A DNA stretch of 64,000 nucleotides from an uncultured Clostridia bacterium (GCA_937876375.1 CALEHY010000010.1:160215-224214), one strand, 5' to 3'. Counted from the stretch's first letter, positions 51,944 to 61,065 are shown. Numbers and translations: made by a program. The notes: generated by a model from the letters alone, not told the origin.

Positions 51944-52789
51944 ATGAGAAGAATAAGTTTTACAATAGACGAAAAGTGTAATGGTATGGAGATACGACGC
52001 TTTCTTCGTGATTTTGGCGTATCATCTGCATTATTGACTAGACTTAAGCAGACTGATAATGGTATAATAAAAAATGGCTCCTTTGCTTTGGCAAAGGACA
52101 CAGTTTCCACTGGTGATGAATTGACTATTACAATTATGCCAAAGGGCAGTATGCCACAGCCTAGGGATATGGATATCGAGGTTGTTTACGAGGATGAGGA
52201 TATTATTGTTCTTAACAAGCCTCCATTTTTGCCAGTTCACGAAAGCAGAAATCATATCGGTGACACGCTGTCAAATTTTGTCGCTAGTCGTATGGATGAG
52301 GACACAGCATTTAGAGCTGTGTTTAGACTCGATAGGGATACCAGTGGCTTGGTGCTTGTCGCAAAGCACGAGCTATCTGCATCAAAGCTTGCTGGCAAAA
52401 TTGACAAGGATTACTATGCCGTGTGTAAGGGTGTTATTGAGGACGATGGTGTCGTTGATGCCCCTATTGCCAGGTGTGGTGATAGTATTATTAAGCGCAA
52501 GGTCGATGCCTCTGGTGAGCGTGCTGTGACTCGTTATTTTCCAGTCAGCATTAGGGATGGCAACACTCTTGTACGCTTTAAGCTAGAGACTGGTCGTACT
52601 CATCAGATTAGGGTGCATATGGCATATATCGGTCATTCGCTACTGGGCGACACGCTTTATGATGGTGATGATAGTAGGATTAATCGCCAAGCGCTACATT
52701 GTAAGGATATATATTTTACTCATCCGATTACTGGCGAGCATATGCATATATCGTCAGACTTTCCAGATGACATGAGGGGAGTGGTGTAA
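51944..52789 (+). CDS. RluA-family RNA pseudouridine synthase
   Basis: 281 residues. An S4-like N-terminal domain (MRRISFTIDEKCNG, ALLTRLKQTDNGIIKN) and a pseudouridine synthase core with DIIVLNKPPFLPVHES, the catalytic motif FRLDRDTSGLVLVAKH, and LETGRTHQIRVHMAYIGHSL. The Asp in RLDRDTSG is the catalytic nucleophile. It modifies uridines in rRNA (RluD/RluC type) or tRNA. No ribosome site is visible before ATG 51944: the terminator hairpin and its T-run occupy that position, so translation may be weak or use readthrough from degV. The stop overlaps the next gene as TAATG. Confidence 0.93.
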   Translation: MRRISFTIDEKCNGMEIRRFLRDFGVSSALLTRLKQTDNGIIKNGSFALAKDTVSTGDELTITIMPKGSMPQPRDMDIEVVYEDEDIIVLNKPPFLPVHESRNHIGDTLSNFVASRMDEDTAFRAVFRLDRDTSGLVLVAKHELSASKLAGKIDKDYYAVCKGVIEDDGVVDAPIARCGDSIIKRKVDASGERAVTRYFPVSIRDGNTLVRFKLETGRTHQIRVHMAYIGHSLLGDTLYDGDDSRINRQALHCKDIYFTHPITGEHMHISSDFPDDMRGVV

Positions 52790-53724
52790 TGCCAGCATTT
52801 GCTACACATTATTTGTTTAGTGAGGAAATGATGGAGTTGTTACCTGATAAGCTTGATTTTGAGCTAGTGCCATCAGCTGTTGCTATTGGTACGCAGGGTC
52901 CAGACGTTTTCTTTTTTCATAGGTTTTTGCCACTTGTTATGCCTGGCAAGGCTAGACGAAAGGTAGGTTCTGCAATACATAATTGCAAGCCAGCAGAGTT
53001 GTTTGATGCATTTGCTGACTATCTTGCATTCTCTGCAAATAAGGACGTCGCAAAATCATTTATTTACGGATATATTATGCACTATGCTCTCGATAGAAAA
53101 TGTCATCCATTCGTCTATTCCCTTCAGGAGAGAATGGTGGAGAAAAACAAGCATCTTCATCATAGCACAGCACATAATCGTATCGAGCATAATATGGATA
53201 CATATATTCTTAATCAAAAACTTGGACTGAATGACCCAGCTGATTTTGACTATGCAAAGACACTTGATACAACATATGATGCACTTGATGAAATAGGTCA
53301 TCTGATGGCGTTTGTTGTACCTAGGGTGACAGAGCATCATATTACCGAAAAGGAAGCAATAGAGGCTATCAAGGACACCATTACTATGGAAAAAATCCTT
53401 CGTAACAAGGGTAATGCTATTATGAATATCGCATCCTTTTTGGATATTCTTGTTTCTCCAGTGTCAAAGGGATATCAATTTTCTTCAAATATAAACCCAA
53501 AGGACTTGGAAAAAGCAAAAAAGTATGGTAATATAAATAAGAAATTGTGGTTCTCACCATACAAGCCTGATGAAAAAAGGTACGACAGCTATCTTGACCT
53601 GTTTGATATAGCTAAGGATGAATGTGTCGAGCTACTGTATGGCTTTGAGCAGATTTGTATGGGACGCACCAATGGTGCAGAGATTACACAAAACATTTCA
53701 TTTTTAAAAGGAGTAGAGGTGTAG
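52789..53724 (+). CDS. Zinc-dependent phospholipase C/S1-P1 nuclease-like protein
   Basis: 311 residues. Family landmarks: MPAFATHYLFSEEMM, AVAIGTQGPDVFFFHRFLP, SFIYGYIMHYALDRKCHPF (His and Asp metal ligands) and STAHNRIEHNMDTYIL. These proteins share the alpha-helical zinc phospholipase C fold. Here no signal peptide is present, so the protein is likely cytoplasmic and the lipid substrate is uncertain; cytoplasmic members are common in clostridia and unstudied. The ATG overlaps the pseudouridine synthase stop, and luxS follows 4 bp later, so the three are cotranslated. Confidence 0.85.
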   Translation: MPAFATHYLFSEEMMELLPDKLDFELVPSAVAIGTQGPDVFFFHRFLPLVMPGKARRKVGSAIHNCKPAELFDAFADYLAFSANKDVAKSFIYGYIMHYALDRKCHPFVYSLQERMVEKNKHLHHSTAHNRIEHNMDTYILNQKLGLNDPADFDYAKTLDTTYDALDEIGHLMAFVVPRVTEHHITEKEAIEAIKDTITMEKILRNKGNAIMNIASFLDILVSPVSKGYQFSSNINPKDLEKAKKYGNINKKLWFSPYKPDEKRYDSYLDLFDIAKDECVELLYGFEQICMGRTNGAEITQNISFLKGVEV

Positions 53725-53728
53725 TATT

Positions 53729-54199
53729 ATGAAGACAATACCAAGCTTTCAGATTGATCATAACATTTTAAAGAGAGGTATCTATATCTCTCGTATTGAT
53801 GATGATATTACAACATACGATATCCGTATGAAGGAGCCAAACAGGGAGCAGGTTATGACTAACTCTGCTATCCATACTATCGAGCATATTTTTGCTACCT
53901 ATGTTAGAAATACAGAGTTTGGCGATAATATTATCTATTTTGGTCCTATGGGCTGTAGAACAGGATTTTATTTTCTAACTCGTAACTTGAGCGATAACTA
54001 TTCTATCCAGCTTATCAAGGATGCATTCCAGTTTGTTGCAGAATTTTGGGGCAGAATTCCAGGTGCTGCACCTGAGGAGTGTGGCAACTGTTTGGACCAC
54101 AATCTTCCACAGGCAAAGGAAGAGGCAAAGAAATTTCTTGAGGTTATCAAGGACTGGACAAAAGAGGACCTTGAGTACCCTACAGCAGACGCTGAATAA
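53729..54199 (+). CDS. luxS: S-ribosylhomocysteine lyase LuxS
   Basis: 156 residues, the usual size. The iron/zinc-binding motif is NSAIHTIEHIFATYVRN (His, His) and the third ligand is Cys in PEECGNCLDHNLPQAK; YDIRMKEPN and GPMGCRTGFYFL with the active Cys are present. It splits S-ribosylhomocysteine into homocysteine and the AI-2 precursor DPD, serving the methyl cycle and quorum signalling. Pfs and the other cycle genes are not in the window, but metY at 17,266 also makes homocysteine. A strong terminator follows. Confidence 0.98.
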   Translation: MKTIPSFQIDHNILKRGIYISRIDDDITTYDIRMKEPNREQVMTNSAIHTIEHIFATYVRNTEFGDNIIYFGPMGCRTGFYFLTRNLSDNYSIQLIKDAFQFVAEFWGRIPGAAPEECGNCLDHNLPQAKEEAKKFLEVIKDWTKEDLEYPTADAE

Positions 54200-54211
54200 T
54201 TAACGCATAAT

Positions 54212-54247
54212 AAAAGAGCTACTACAGTAATTTGTAGTAGCTCTTTT
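54212..54247. terminator. Bidirectional terminator after luxS
   Basis: 15-bp stem AAAAGAGCTACTACA / TGTAGTAGCTCTTTT with 6-nt loop, followed by T. It separates luxS from the convergent acyltransferase gene. Confidence 0.93.
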
Positions 54248-54249
54248 TG

Positions 54250-54810
54250 TTAGTCATTAAATTCTACTGGTATAGCATCAGTCAGTGTTTTGACTAGGTT
54301 AGGGGAATAAAGACCCTTTTCGTTATATTTTTTGCTATATTCTAGGTGCTTGCGCTTCGACTCCTCGTATGTGCCGATTGGCTTTGCTGGTATGCCAGCA
54401 ACAACTGTGTTGTCTGGCACGTCATGTGTTACTACTGCACCAGCAGCGATGATAACATTGTTGCCGATAGTAACGTCCATATTTATTACAGCGCCAGCAC
54501 CGATATATACATTGTTGCCAATCTCTATCTTGCCATGGCGACAGATATATTCATTGGTGTTGTCCTCGTAGTTGAACACGATATTTGCTATAGAATGTGT
54601 TACCAGTCTAACCTCGGCTGATATTACTACATTGTTGCCAATAGAAACTAAAAATGGCTCTGCTGGTAGTAGCTTGCTATGGTAGAAACAGTGCTCACCA
54701 ATCTTGTGGAATATTCCAGCATCTCGTAGCATATATGCTTTTTTAATACCATCAGATATGGCGTACATTTTTAGCTGTATAATTCGCCTTTTGAAAACTT
54801 CCTTGTTCAT
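54250..54810 (-). CDS. Hexapeptide-repeat acyltransferase (CapG/LbH type)
   Basis: 186 residues with left-handed beta-helix repeats: FLVSIGNNVVISAEVRLVTH, IEIGNNVYIGAGAVINMDVT, IGNNVIIAAGAVVTHDVPDN and TVVAGIPAKPIGTYEES. The catalytic His is probably in VTHSIA. Enzymes of this type O-acetylate sugars, serine, or polysaccharides. It follows the secreted 1097-residue protein in the same direction (12 bp spacing) and could serve a surface polymer, though no direct link is shown. Ends in the shared terminator. Confidence 0.85.
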   Translation of the reverse strand: MNKEVFKRRIIQLKMYAISDGIKKAYMLRDAGIFHKIGEHCFYHSKLLPAEPFLVSIGNNVVISAEVRLVTHSIANIVFNYEDNTNEYICRHGKIEIGNNVYIGAGAVINMDVTIGNNVIIAAGAVVTHDVPDNTVVAGIPAKPIGTYEESKRKHLEYSKKYNEKGLYSPNLVKTLTDAIPVEFND

Positions 54811-54822
54811 ACTGTTCCTCTA

Positions 54823-57800
54823 TTATACTATTACTGTGTTATACACGATTTTTTTGTTGAATATAGCTTTGAACTGTTTTGTGTTGTCACGATACAGCTC
54901 ATTCTTTGTGTGTAGTGTAGCATCGACAGTGTTTATCTTGCCGTCCTTGTTGTAGTCGAATGCGATGATACCAATATCATCAACAGTGATTTGGTCGATA
55001 TCTGCATCATCAAGATTTACTATCAAAGTCGCTTGCCTGTCGATAGTGGAGTCGCCACTGATTGTAATAGTGTATTCACCCTCTGCAAGACCCTTTAGCG
55101 TGTACTTGCCGTCCTTGTCAGTGATGGCCTTAATCTCTGTGTTGTTAACAGATACTGTTATATTAACAGCTGGGATATTACTTGCCGTACCCTTTGTATC
55201 ATCGGCTAGAGTAATCTTTCCAGTGATATCGAATGCTGTTGGCAAATGCTCATCTTTACAAGGTCTAGTATCGCTGAATGTACAGCCAGCAACAGAACAT
55301 ACTGCAGTCTCCGTACCGTAGATATCATCCCTTGTAGCGTCATCATTGTATGTGTAGCTACCATAGGTATGAGCCTTAACGCTGTCGATAACTGTGTATG
55401 TGATATCAGCGCTTGGGATTGTTGATGGCTCGGTGTTCCAGCTGTAGCTGTGGTGACCATCAGCGTCTACATTAGCATTTGGTAGGTCTGGAATATCAAT
55501 GGTCTGACCTTCGTAATATGTCTTTGATGAGATTGTGTCACCATTTTTATCAACGAATGTGATATCGAACTTCGCCTTTGTATATACAGCTAATCCCTTG
55601 CATACAGAACACTCATAGATGATAGTAGCGTCGCCTTCGTTAATCTTTTCAAAGCTACAGGTTTCGCTATACAGCTCCTCACCACCAACAGAACAGCTTA
55701 GGCTATGCTTTAGTGTGTTTGAGAAAGTTGTGCCAGTTTTGTACAGTGCTGTGTATACACTGAAATCGTGGTCTAGCTTGTTAATAATCTCGTACATATC
55801 ACCATTACATACAGAACAGTGATATGTCATTTCACCACTTTGTGTGCAAGTGGCAGCCTTTGTTACTGTGCCCTCATCAAGAGTGCAAGGTACAGCACTT
55901 CTGCGTTCCTTGTAATTTAGGTCACTTGTGGCAACATTGACTGTAGGCCAAGTAAATGAGAAATGGTTCTTGCTTGAAGCAGATACCTTTCTTGGTGCTG
56001 TGTTTTCTGGTACAACCGCCTTTTCACCCTCTGCGACATATTGTTCTGATACAATTTCACCATCGTAGTTAGTAAAGGTGATTTTGAATGACTTAACTAG
56101 TCCCTTTAGTGCAGCGTCGTATTCAGCACAGAACTCATCGATCTCGTTTTGACAGTTTGAAACTATTTCGTATGCATTTTCATCACTACAGTCAGAGAAA
56201 TGCTCATTGATGCTGAATGAAATGAGATTGTCGATAGCTCTTAAATATCTGTTTTTGCTTGCAGTTTCATATTTATCAAGATCATTATTAGCTGTCAAAT
56301 TTGCATAATCTTTTTTTGCTGCTTGGATTTTTTCATTAAGGGATCTGATATTGATTACATACTGTCTTGCGTTGTTAGACGCACGGTGTGGATAGTTGTC
56401 GTATGTTTCGTTAGCATATCGTAGGTATACACTGATAGGCTGTGTTCTCTCTAGTGGTTCGATTTTTAGTGAATTGCTATACTTTGAGTTGTCTAGCACG
56501 ATTTTGTTGAAGCAACCACCATATCGATTACTTAATACTACTCCAGCTGAAGAAGTATTACCATTAACTACAGCACAGTTAATGTCATTTGCATTTTTGA
56601 ACCAGCTTCCAGGTGAGATAGCACTCTGGTGGTTGGAGCATACCCAGTAGCTGTTACCAGCGTAGTACATTGTACTTGATGAGCCCCATACCTGTGTAAC
56701 CTCATTACCTAGATATAGTGAATTTAGATTTGAGCCACTCCAGTCAGTAGCACCACTTGATTTGCCGTAGCCTAGCTTGATAGGGAATGAGGTCTCATTA
56801 TATCCGTCGTATATCATAACGACTGTAGCTGGCGTTTCAATCCAGCTGTCAACATTGTTTACTACTAGGTGTGAAGCAATCAATGATTTCTTTGAGCAGT
56901 ATGCAAGGTTTTTACCAAAGTTCATATTTTGACCTTGGAAGGTGATATCGCTAACAGCTGTGCTACCTAGGTAAATATTTCCACTAGGCTTGCTTATTGA
57001 TGCGTTGGCGATATTGTCCTTAACGTTTTGCTCAACAGTTTCTGGGTCCTTGTACATTTGACCTAGTTCATTTCTAGCCTGAGTATATTCTGCTGATACA
57101 CTTTGAATTTTTGCACCTAGAGCCTTTACTAGTGTTCTAGCATTGTCATCATCGATACCATCAATTTCATTATTGATATTGAGCTCTAGCACAGCCTTTA
57201 GTGCATTGTAGTAATTGATGAGCTTTTCTTGGTCGTATTGGTCACCAAATTTTCTTATCTGTGGGAATTCAGCTCTAGCCTTGGTGATGATTGAGTTAAT
57301 TGATGATGAATCAATGATATATTGCGAAGCTCCTTGACCAAGTGGGCAACGGCTAGGGCTAATCCATCTTTCGTGATTATCGTAAGCTGTTGTTAGCACT
57401 AGCTGGAAGCTTGTATCGTTGAATGTAGAGGTTATATAACCATTGTTTGTCTCTCTAAACAGTGATTTCAAATATTCACCTTTTGGTGTCAATGTGTTGG
57501 AGCAGGATACCTGATATCCGTTGTAGTTGCCTCTTGTCCAGAAAAGGTCGATGCCCAAATCCTCTTTCTTACTCATAAAGTGGAAGATGCTTTCCTGATC
57601 CTCTGGTGTAACCCAAGTTAAGTTCGCATTTACACCTCTCCATATATTAGTACAACCTTGGTAATCTGTAGGGGATGAGGTTTCGTATAGCAAGCTCTCG
57701 TCTGATAGAATAAGTCCAGTTAGTCTGTGTTCACTGGTTAGATATAGATTTGCAGTTACAGGGAATGTAGGTAGATTGTATCCATCGTATAGACCTACAA

Positions 57801-58116
57801 CAACCTTTGGACATGAAATAGATATGTCGATAGTAATAGGTTGTTCTGTGTTACTGGTCGATAGGTTAGGTGATGAATATAATAGATTTTTGTAGTAGTA
57901 TGGGAGTACTGTTTTGTTGCCCATTTTTACAGTATCGGTAAATCTTGTATTGCCATGTAAAAGGAGCTTTGTGTACACCTCGTTTGATAGCGTTTGTATG
58001 TCAATGGTCTCTGGTTCAGTTGTTTCCTCTGCAATAGCAGCAAAAGGAACAGAGGTCGCCATAAGCAACACTGCCATAACAATTGATATAAGCTTTCTCC
58101 ATCTTTTATTTTTCAT
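54823..58116 (-). CDS. Large secreted protein with duplicated module and single dockerin-like repeat
   Basis: 1097 residues. Signal peptide at 1-29 (LISIVMAVLLMATSVPFAAIA). Two related ~250-residue modules follow, roughly 45-350 and 365-680; both contain a YDGYN motif followed by FP, end with QY(I/V)I-N, a helical region, and an EYxxA end. Then two InlB/Flg_new-like repeats (FTNYDGEIVSEQYVAEGE, FVDKNGDTISSKTYYEGQ), several CxxC pairs, a CarboxypepD_reg-like domain (TDKDGKYTLKGLAEGEYTI) and one EF-hand-like segment, DYNKDGKINTVDATLHTKNE, half a dockerin. No LPxTG or C-terminal helix. Probable cell-surface or released adhesin-like protein; the function is unknown. Confidence 0.8.
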   Translation of the reverse strand: MKNKRWRKLISIVMAVLLMATSVPFAAIAEETTEPETIDIQTLSNEVYTKLLLHGNTRFTDTVKMGNKTVLPYYYKNLLYSSPNLSTSNTEQPITIDISISCPKVVVGLYDGYNLPTFPVTANLYLTSEHRLTGLILSDESLLYETSSPTDYQGCTNIWRGVNANLTWVTPEDQESIFHFMSKKEDLGIDLFWTRGNYNGYQVSCSNTLTPKGEYLKSLFRETNNGYITSTFNDTSFQLVLTTAYDNHERWISPSRCPLGQGASQYIIDSSSINSIITKARAEFPQIRKFGDQYDQEKLINYYNALKAVLELNINNEIDGIDDDNARTLVKALGAKIQSVSAEYTQARNELGQMYKDPETVEQNVKDNIANASISKPSGNIYLGSTAVSDITFQGQNMNFGKNLAYCSKKSLIASHLVVNNVDSWIETPATVVMIYDGYNETSFPIKLGYGKSSGATDWSGSNLNSLYLGNEVTQVWGSSSTMYYAGNSYWVCSNHQSAISPGSWFKNANDINCAVVNGNTSSAGVVLSNRYGGCFNKIVLDNSKYSNSLKIEPLERTQPISVYLRYANETYDNYPHRASNNARQYVINIRSLNEKIQAAKKDYANLTANNDLDKYETASKNRYLRAIDNLISFSINEHFSDCSDENAYEIVSNCQNEIDEFCAEYDAALKGLVKSFKITFTNYDGEIVSEQYVAEGEKAVVPENTAPRKVSASSKNHFSFTWPTVNVATSDLNYKERRSAVPCTLDEGTVTKAATCTQSGEMTYHCSVCNGDMYEIINKLDHDFSVYTALYKTGTTFSNTLKHSLSCSVGGEELYSETCSFEKINEGDATIIYECSVCKGLAVYTKAKFDITFVDKNGDTISSKTYYEGQTIDIPDLPNANVDADGHHSYSWNTEPSTIPSADITYTVIDSVKAHTYGSYTYNDDATRDDIYGTETAVCSVAGCTFSDTRPCKDEHLPTAFDITGKITLADDTKGTASNIPAVNITVSVNNTEIKAITDKDGKYTLKGLAEGEYTITISGDSTIDRQATLIVNLDDADIDQITVDDIGIIAFDYNKDGKINTVDATLHTKNELYRDNTKQFKAIFNKKIVYNTVIV

Positions 58117-58145
58117 AGTATCACCCCATAATAATTCTTATTATA

Positions 58146-58175
58146 ATTATAATATACACAAGTCTAATATGTCAA
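58146..58175 (-). promoter_or_regulatory. Promoter of the 1097-residue secreted protein
   Basis: Minus-strand TTGACA (58175-58170) and TATAAT (58151-58146) with an 18-bp spacer; the GGGGTG ribosome site follows before ATG 58116. Confidence 0.7.
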
Positions 58176-58248
58176 TCGGTCACAATTTTTTTGTATAATG
58201 TTTATAATATATAATACTTTTATTTGTAATACTTAAATAAATAAAAAC

Positions 58249-58276
58249 TTGCAATTTTGTCGTTTTTGTGTATAAT
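58249..58276 (+). promoter_or_regulatory. Promoter of the CHAP-domain hydrolase
   Basis: TTGCAA (58249-58254) and TATAAT (58271-58276) with a 16-bp spacer. The start is expected near 58283, just at the WalR-like box. Confidence 0.65.
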
Positions 58277-58282
58277 GTAATT

Positions 58283-58299
58283 TGTAACATTATTGTAAT
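58283..58299 (+). promoter_or_regulatory. WalR-type operator upstream of the CHAP hydrolase
   Basis: TGTAAC-ATTAT-TGTAAT matches the Firmicute WalR (YycF) direct repeat, TGTWAH-N5-TGTWAH, without a mismatch. Two more TGTAAT half-sites lie at 58276-58281 and 58314-58319. The box lies at the predicted transcription start, a position more like repression than activation. Confidence 0.6.
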
Positions 58300-58332
58300 T
58301 TTTAAAACCGTTTTGTAATCATTTAGGTGTGT

Positions 58333-59679
58333 ATGAAAAGATTATCAAAGATTATAGCTGTTTTTATTGCTTGTATTATGGCTCTTGCTCCAGTGAATAT
58401 GGTAGCGATTGCAGCATCAGCGTCACAGCTTGCTGATGAGGTCGTGTCCGTTGCAGAGGGTGAAGTAGGCTATACTGGTACAAGCACTTATTCAAAATAT
58501 GGTGACTGGTATGGGTATCAGGGTTCATGGTGTACAACCTTTGTGCTTTGGTGCTTTAATAAGGCTGGCAAGAATTATGGCGTTTCCATGTATGGCAATA
58601 TCGTGCCTAGTGGTGGTAACTGTAATTCTATGATTAGCTGGTATCAGAACAAGGGCAGATACCACACTCGTTCGTCTGGATATACCCCAAAGACAGGTGA
58701 TTTGGTGTTTTTTGACTGGAGTGGTAGTGGCTCATCACAGCATGTCGGTATCGTTAGATATACCTCTGGTTCAACTGTTTACACTGTTGAGGGTAACTGC
58801 TCCGGCAAGGTTAAAAACAAGGTGTATACCAAGAATGGATCAAAGCCTTATGAGAGCACTAGTTCTATTATGGGATATGGTAGTCCGGATTTTTCAAAGG
58901 TATCTGGTGGCTCATCTAATACCACCAAAAAGCATACTACTACAAAAAAACATACTACCACAACTACGAAAAAGCACACCACAACAACTAAAAAATATAC
59001 TACAACCACAAAAAAGCACACAACTACAACAAAAAAACATACAACTACAACCAAGAAACATACTACAACTAAGGGTTCGACCACCAAGTCCACTACAAAA
59101 CAGACTACCACAGAGTCGACCACAAAGAAAAAGAAACCTTCTACCACAGCACTTGTTGCAAAATCATTGTCTATCCATGCAGCTACAACAACGCTTGAAA
59201 TTGGTGATAGCGTACAGCTAAACTATACTATCAAGCCAGCTGGTGCACCAGCTGTTGTTGGATATTTTTGTGATGAAGAGAATATCATCGAGATATCAAA
59301 AAAGGGCGAGATTACAGCAATAGGTGAGGGCACAGCGACAGTTGTTGTATGTGCTAATGATGAACTTTATAAACAGATTGATTTTGTCGTTACCTCTGTT
59401 AGCAAGGAGGTTACCGAGCATCAAGGTAAGAACGACTATAAGATTATCCAAAACGAGACCTCTTATGTCGCTACTACTGAAAAATCTGCTGAGAAAAAAC
59501 TTATGGAAATAGGTATTAATATTGAGCAGCTTGCATCTCACAGAGATTACTACATATTGCCACTTGGACTTGCTGGCATTACAGCATTTCTTGGACTTTC
59601 TATTGTTGGTGTAAAGAAGCTTGCTGCTGCGATTAGACGCAAAAAATCAAAGACTGACACCGATGAAAATCAAGAGTAA
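58333..59679 (+). CDS. Secreted CHAP-domain cell-wall hydrolase with Thr/Lys linker and BIG2 domain
   Basis: 448 residues. Signal peptide (IIAVFIACIMALAPVNMVAIA); CHAP amidase/endopeptidase domain at about residues 35-185 with the catalytic Cys in GSWCTTFVLWCF and His in SSQHVGIVRY. A Thr/Lys/His linker of about 75 residues (TTKKHTTTKK-type repeats) follows, then a BIG2-like domain (LEIGDSVQLNYTIKPAGAP) and a C-terminal helix with basic tail (YILPLGLAGITAFLGLSIVG, RRKKSK), probably a membrane anchor. It should cut peptidoglycan cross-links or amide bonds outside the membrane. ATG 58333 is used. A WalR-like box lies upstream. Confidence 0.9.
   Translation: MKRLSKIIAVFIACIMALAPVNMVAIAASASQLADEVVSVAEGEVGYTGTSTYSKYGDWYGYQGSWCTTFVLWCFNKAGKNYGVSMYGNIVPSGGNCNSMISWYQNKGRYHTRSSGYTPKTGDLVFFDWSGSGSSQHVGIVRYTSGSTVYTVEGNCSGKVKNKVYTKNGSKPYESTSSIMGYGSPDFSKVSGGSSNTTKKHTTTKKHTTTTTKKHTTTTKKYTTTTKKHTTTTKKHTTTTKKHTTTKGSTTKSTTKQTTTESTTKKKKPSTTALVAKSLSIHAATTTLEIGDSVQLNYTIKPAGAPAVVGYFCDEENIIEISKKGEITAIGEGTATVVVCANDELYKQIDFVVTSVSKEVTEHQGKNDYKIIQNETSYVATTEKSAEKKLMEIGINIEQLASHRDYYILPLGLAGITAFLGLSIVGVKKLAAAIRRKKSKTDTDENQE
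58921..59106 (+). repeat. Low-complexity Thr/Lys coding repeat
   Basis: Tandem units near AAA-AAA-CAT-ACT-ACA-AC that encode TTTTKKHTTTT-type repeats of the CHAP protein linker, with mixed Thr and Lys codons. The regular register with synonymous variation suggests old expansion by slippage; copy number may vary between strains. Confidence 0.85.
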
Positions 59680-59701
59680 ATATTAGATTAGGATTTGTTT
59701 A

Positions 59702-61051
59702 ATGAAAAAGGAAAACTCAAAAAATTTCTCACTTTCTTATCCAAAAATAGTCGCAATTGGCTTTGCGATATTAATACTTATTGGCACAGGACTTTTGATG
59801 CTACCGATTAGCTCTAGGAGTGGTAGTGTGTCATTCTTCGATGCACTGTTTACTGCTACCTCTGCTACTTGTATCACTGGTCTAGTACCGTTTGACACAT
59901 TCACTAGCTGGACTACATTTGGTCAGATTGTTCTCATCACTCTTATCCAAATTGGTGGACTGGGATTTATCACGGTTTTGTCGCTGTTTTTTACTATAAC
60001 GAAGCGTCGTATGTCCCTAAAACAGAAGATGCTACTTAAGGAGAGCGTTGGCTCAATCAATCTTGGCGACGTTAAGGGACTAGTTAAATCTGTTCTCATT
60101 TTTACAGCCTGCTGTGAGGGCGTGGGTGCACTGATTTTGATGACGAGATTTGTTCCAATGACCGATACAAAGATGGGCATTTATATGGCTGTTTTCACCA
60201 GTATTTCTGCATATTGCAACGCTGGATTTGATCTTATGGGTATGTTCTCGCCATCATCGTCATTAACTACAGTCAATGGTGACCCAGTTGTTATTATCAC
60301 TATTTCACTACTTGTTATTTTTGGTGGTCTGGGCTTCATCATTTGGGAGAATATGCGCCAAACAAAGTTTAAGCCAAAGGCATTTTCACCATATACTAAG
60401 CTTGTGTTGATTACAACCTCTGTGCTATTATTAGGTGGTACAGCGTTGTTCTTTGCACTAGAGTATAATCAAACATTTGCTGATATGAGCCTTGGCAAAA
60501 AGGTGCTTAATGCATTCTTCTGTGCTGTTACTCCAAGAACAGCTGGCTTCAACAGTATCGAGATTGCTGATATGTCACCAGCGTCGAAGATGCTGACTAT
60601 CATCCTTATGTTTATCGGTGGCTCTAGTGGTTCAACAGCCGGTGGTGTAAAGACAGTTACCATCACTGTGCTTGTGCTATGTCTGTTCTCATATATGAGG
60701 GACAGAGAGGATATAGATATCTTTGGTCATAGGATTTCTTCATCAGTAGTGAAAAAGTCTGTGTCTGTCGCATTGATTAATGTTATCGATATCCTTGTTG
60801 CGACAATGATTATTACATTCGTACAGAGTGATTTTAAACTTATAGATGTTATTTTCGAGTGCACCTCAGCAGTTGGTACTGTTGGTATGACAGCTGGTAT
60901 CACATCACAGCTTAATATCGTGTCACAGCTTGTTATTATTGCGTTAATGTATGTTGGACGATTGACATCGTTGATATTTGCATTGTCATTTGTTAGAACA
61001 AAACAAAAAACTACTATCCAAAAGCCAAAATGTAACATTATGATTGGGTAA
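59702..61051 (+). CDS. TrkH/KtrB-type potassium channel subunit
   Basis: 449 residues with repeated M1-P-M2 units. Selectivity-loop regions are visible: TSATCITGLVPF, SAYCNAGFDLMG, TPRTAGFNSIE and SAVGTVGMTAGI. It forms a Na+- or H+-linked K+ uptake channel with the cytoplasmic TrkA/KtrA ring encoded 14 bp downstream. It starts 22 bp after the CHAP gene with no clear terminator, so readthrough could link them. KtrB versus TrkH cannot be settled by sequence alone; the 214-residue RCK partner points to Ktr. Confidence 0.92.
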   Translation: MKKENSKNFSLSYPKIVAIGFAILILIGTGLLMLPISSRSGSVSFFDALFTATSATCITGLVPFDTFTSWTTFGQIVLITLIQIGGLGFITVLSLFFTITKRRMSLKQKMLLKESVGSINLGDVKGLVKSVLIFTACCEGVGALILMTRFVPMTDTKMGIYMAVFTSISAYCNAGFDLMGMFSPSSSLTTVNGDPVVIITISLLVIFGGLGFIIWENMRQTKFKPKAFSPYTKLVLITTSVLLLGGTALFFALEYNQTFADMSLGKKVLNAFFCAVTPRTAGFNSIEIADMSPASKMLTIILMFIGGSSGSTAGGVKTVTITVLVLCLFSYMRDREDIDIFGHRISSSVVKKSVSVALINVIDILVATMIITFVQSDFKLIDVIFECTSAVGTVGMTAGITSQLNIVSQLVIIALMYVGRLTSLIFALSFVRTKQKTTIQKPKCNIMIG

Positions 61052-61065
61052 TTTAGGAGATTTAT

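Noticed and set aside
54250..54810. Assignment of the hexapeptide acyltransferase to serine O-acetyltransferase.
   Set aside because: It lacks the N-terminal helical domain of CysE, and its repeats are generic; only the family is reported.
58921..59106. Short regular repeats that could be taken for a CRISPR array.
   Set aside because: Units are a few codons long, there are no unique spacers, and the region is an in-frame protein linker.
58848..59147. A Val/Phe/Cys-rich 99-codon minus-strand frame resembling a membrane peptide.
   Set aside because: It is the antisense of the Thr/Lys repeat of the CHAP protein and simply reflects its codon composition.
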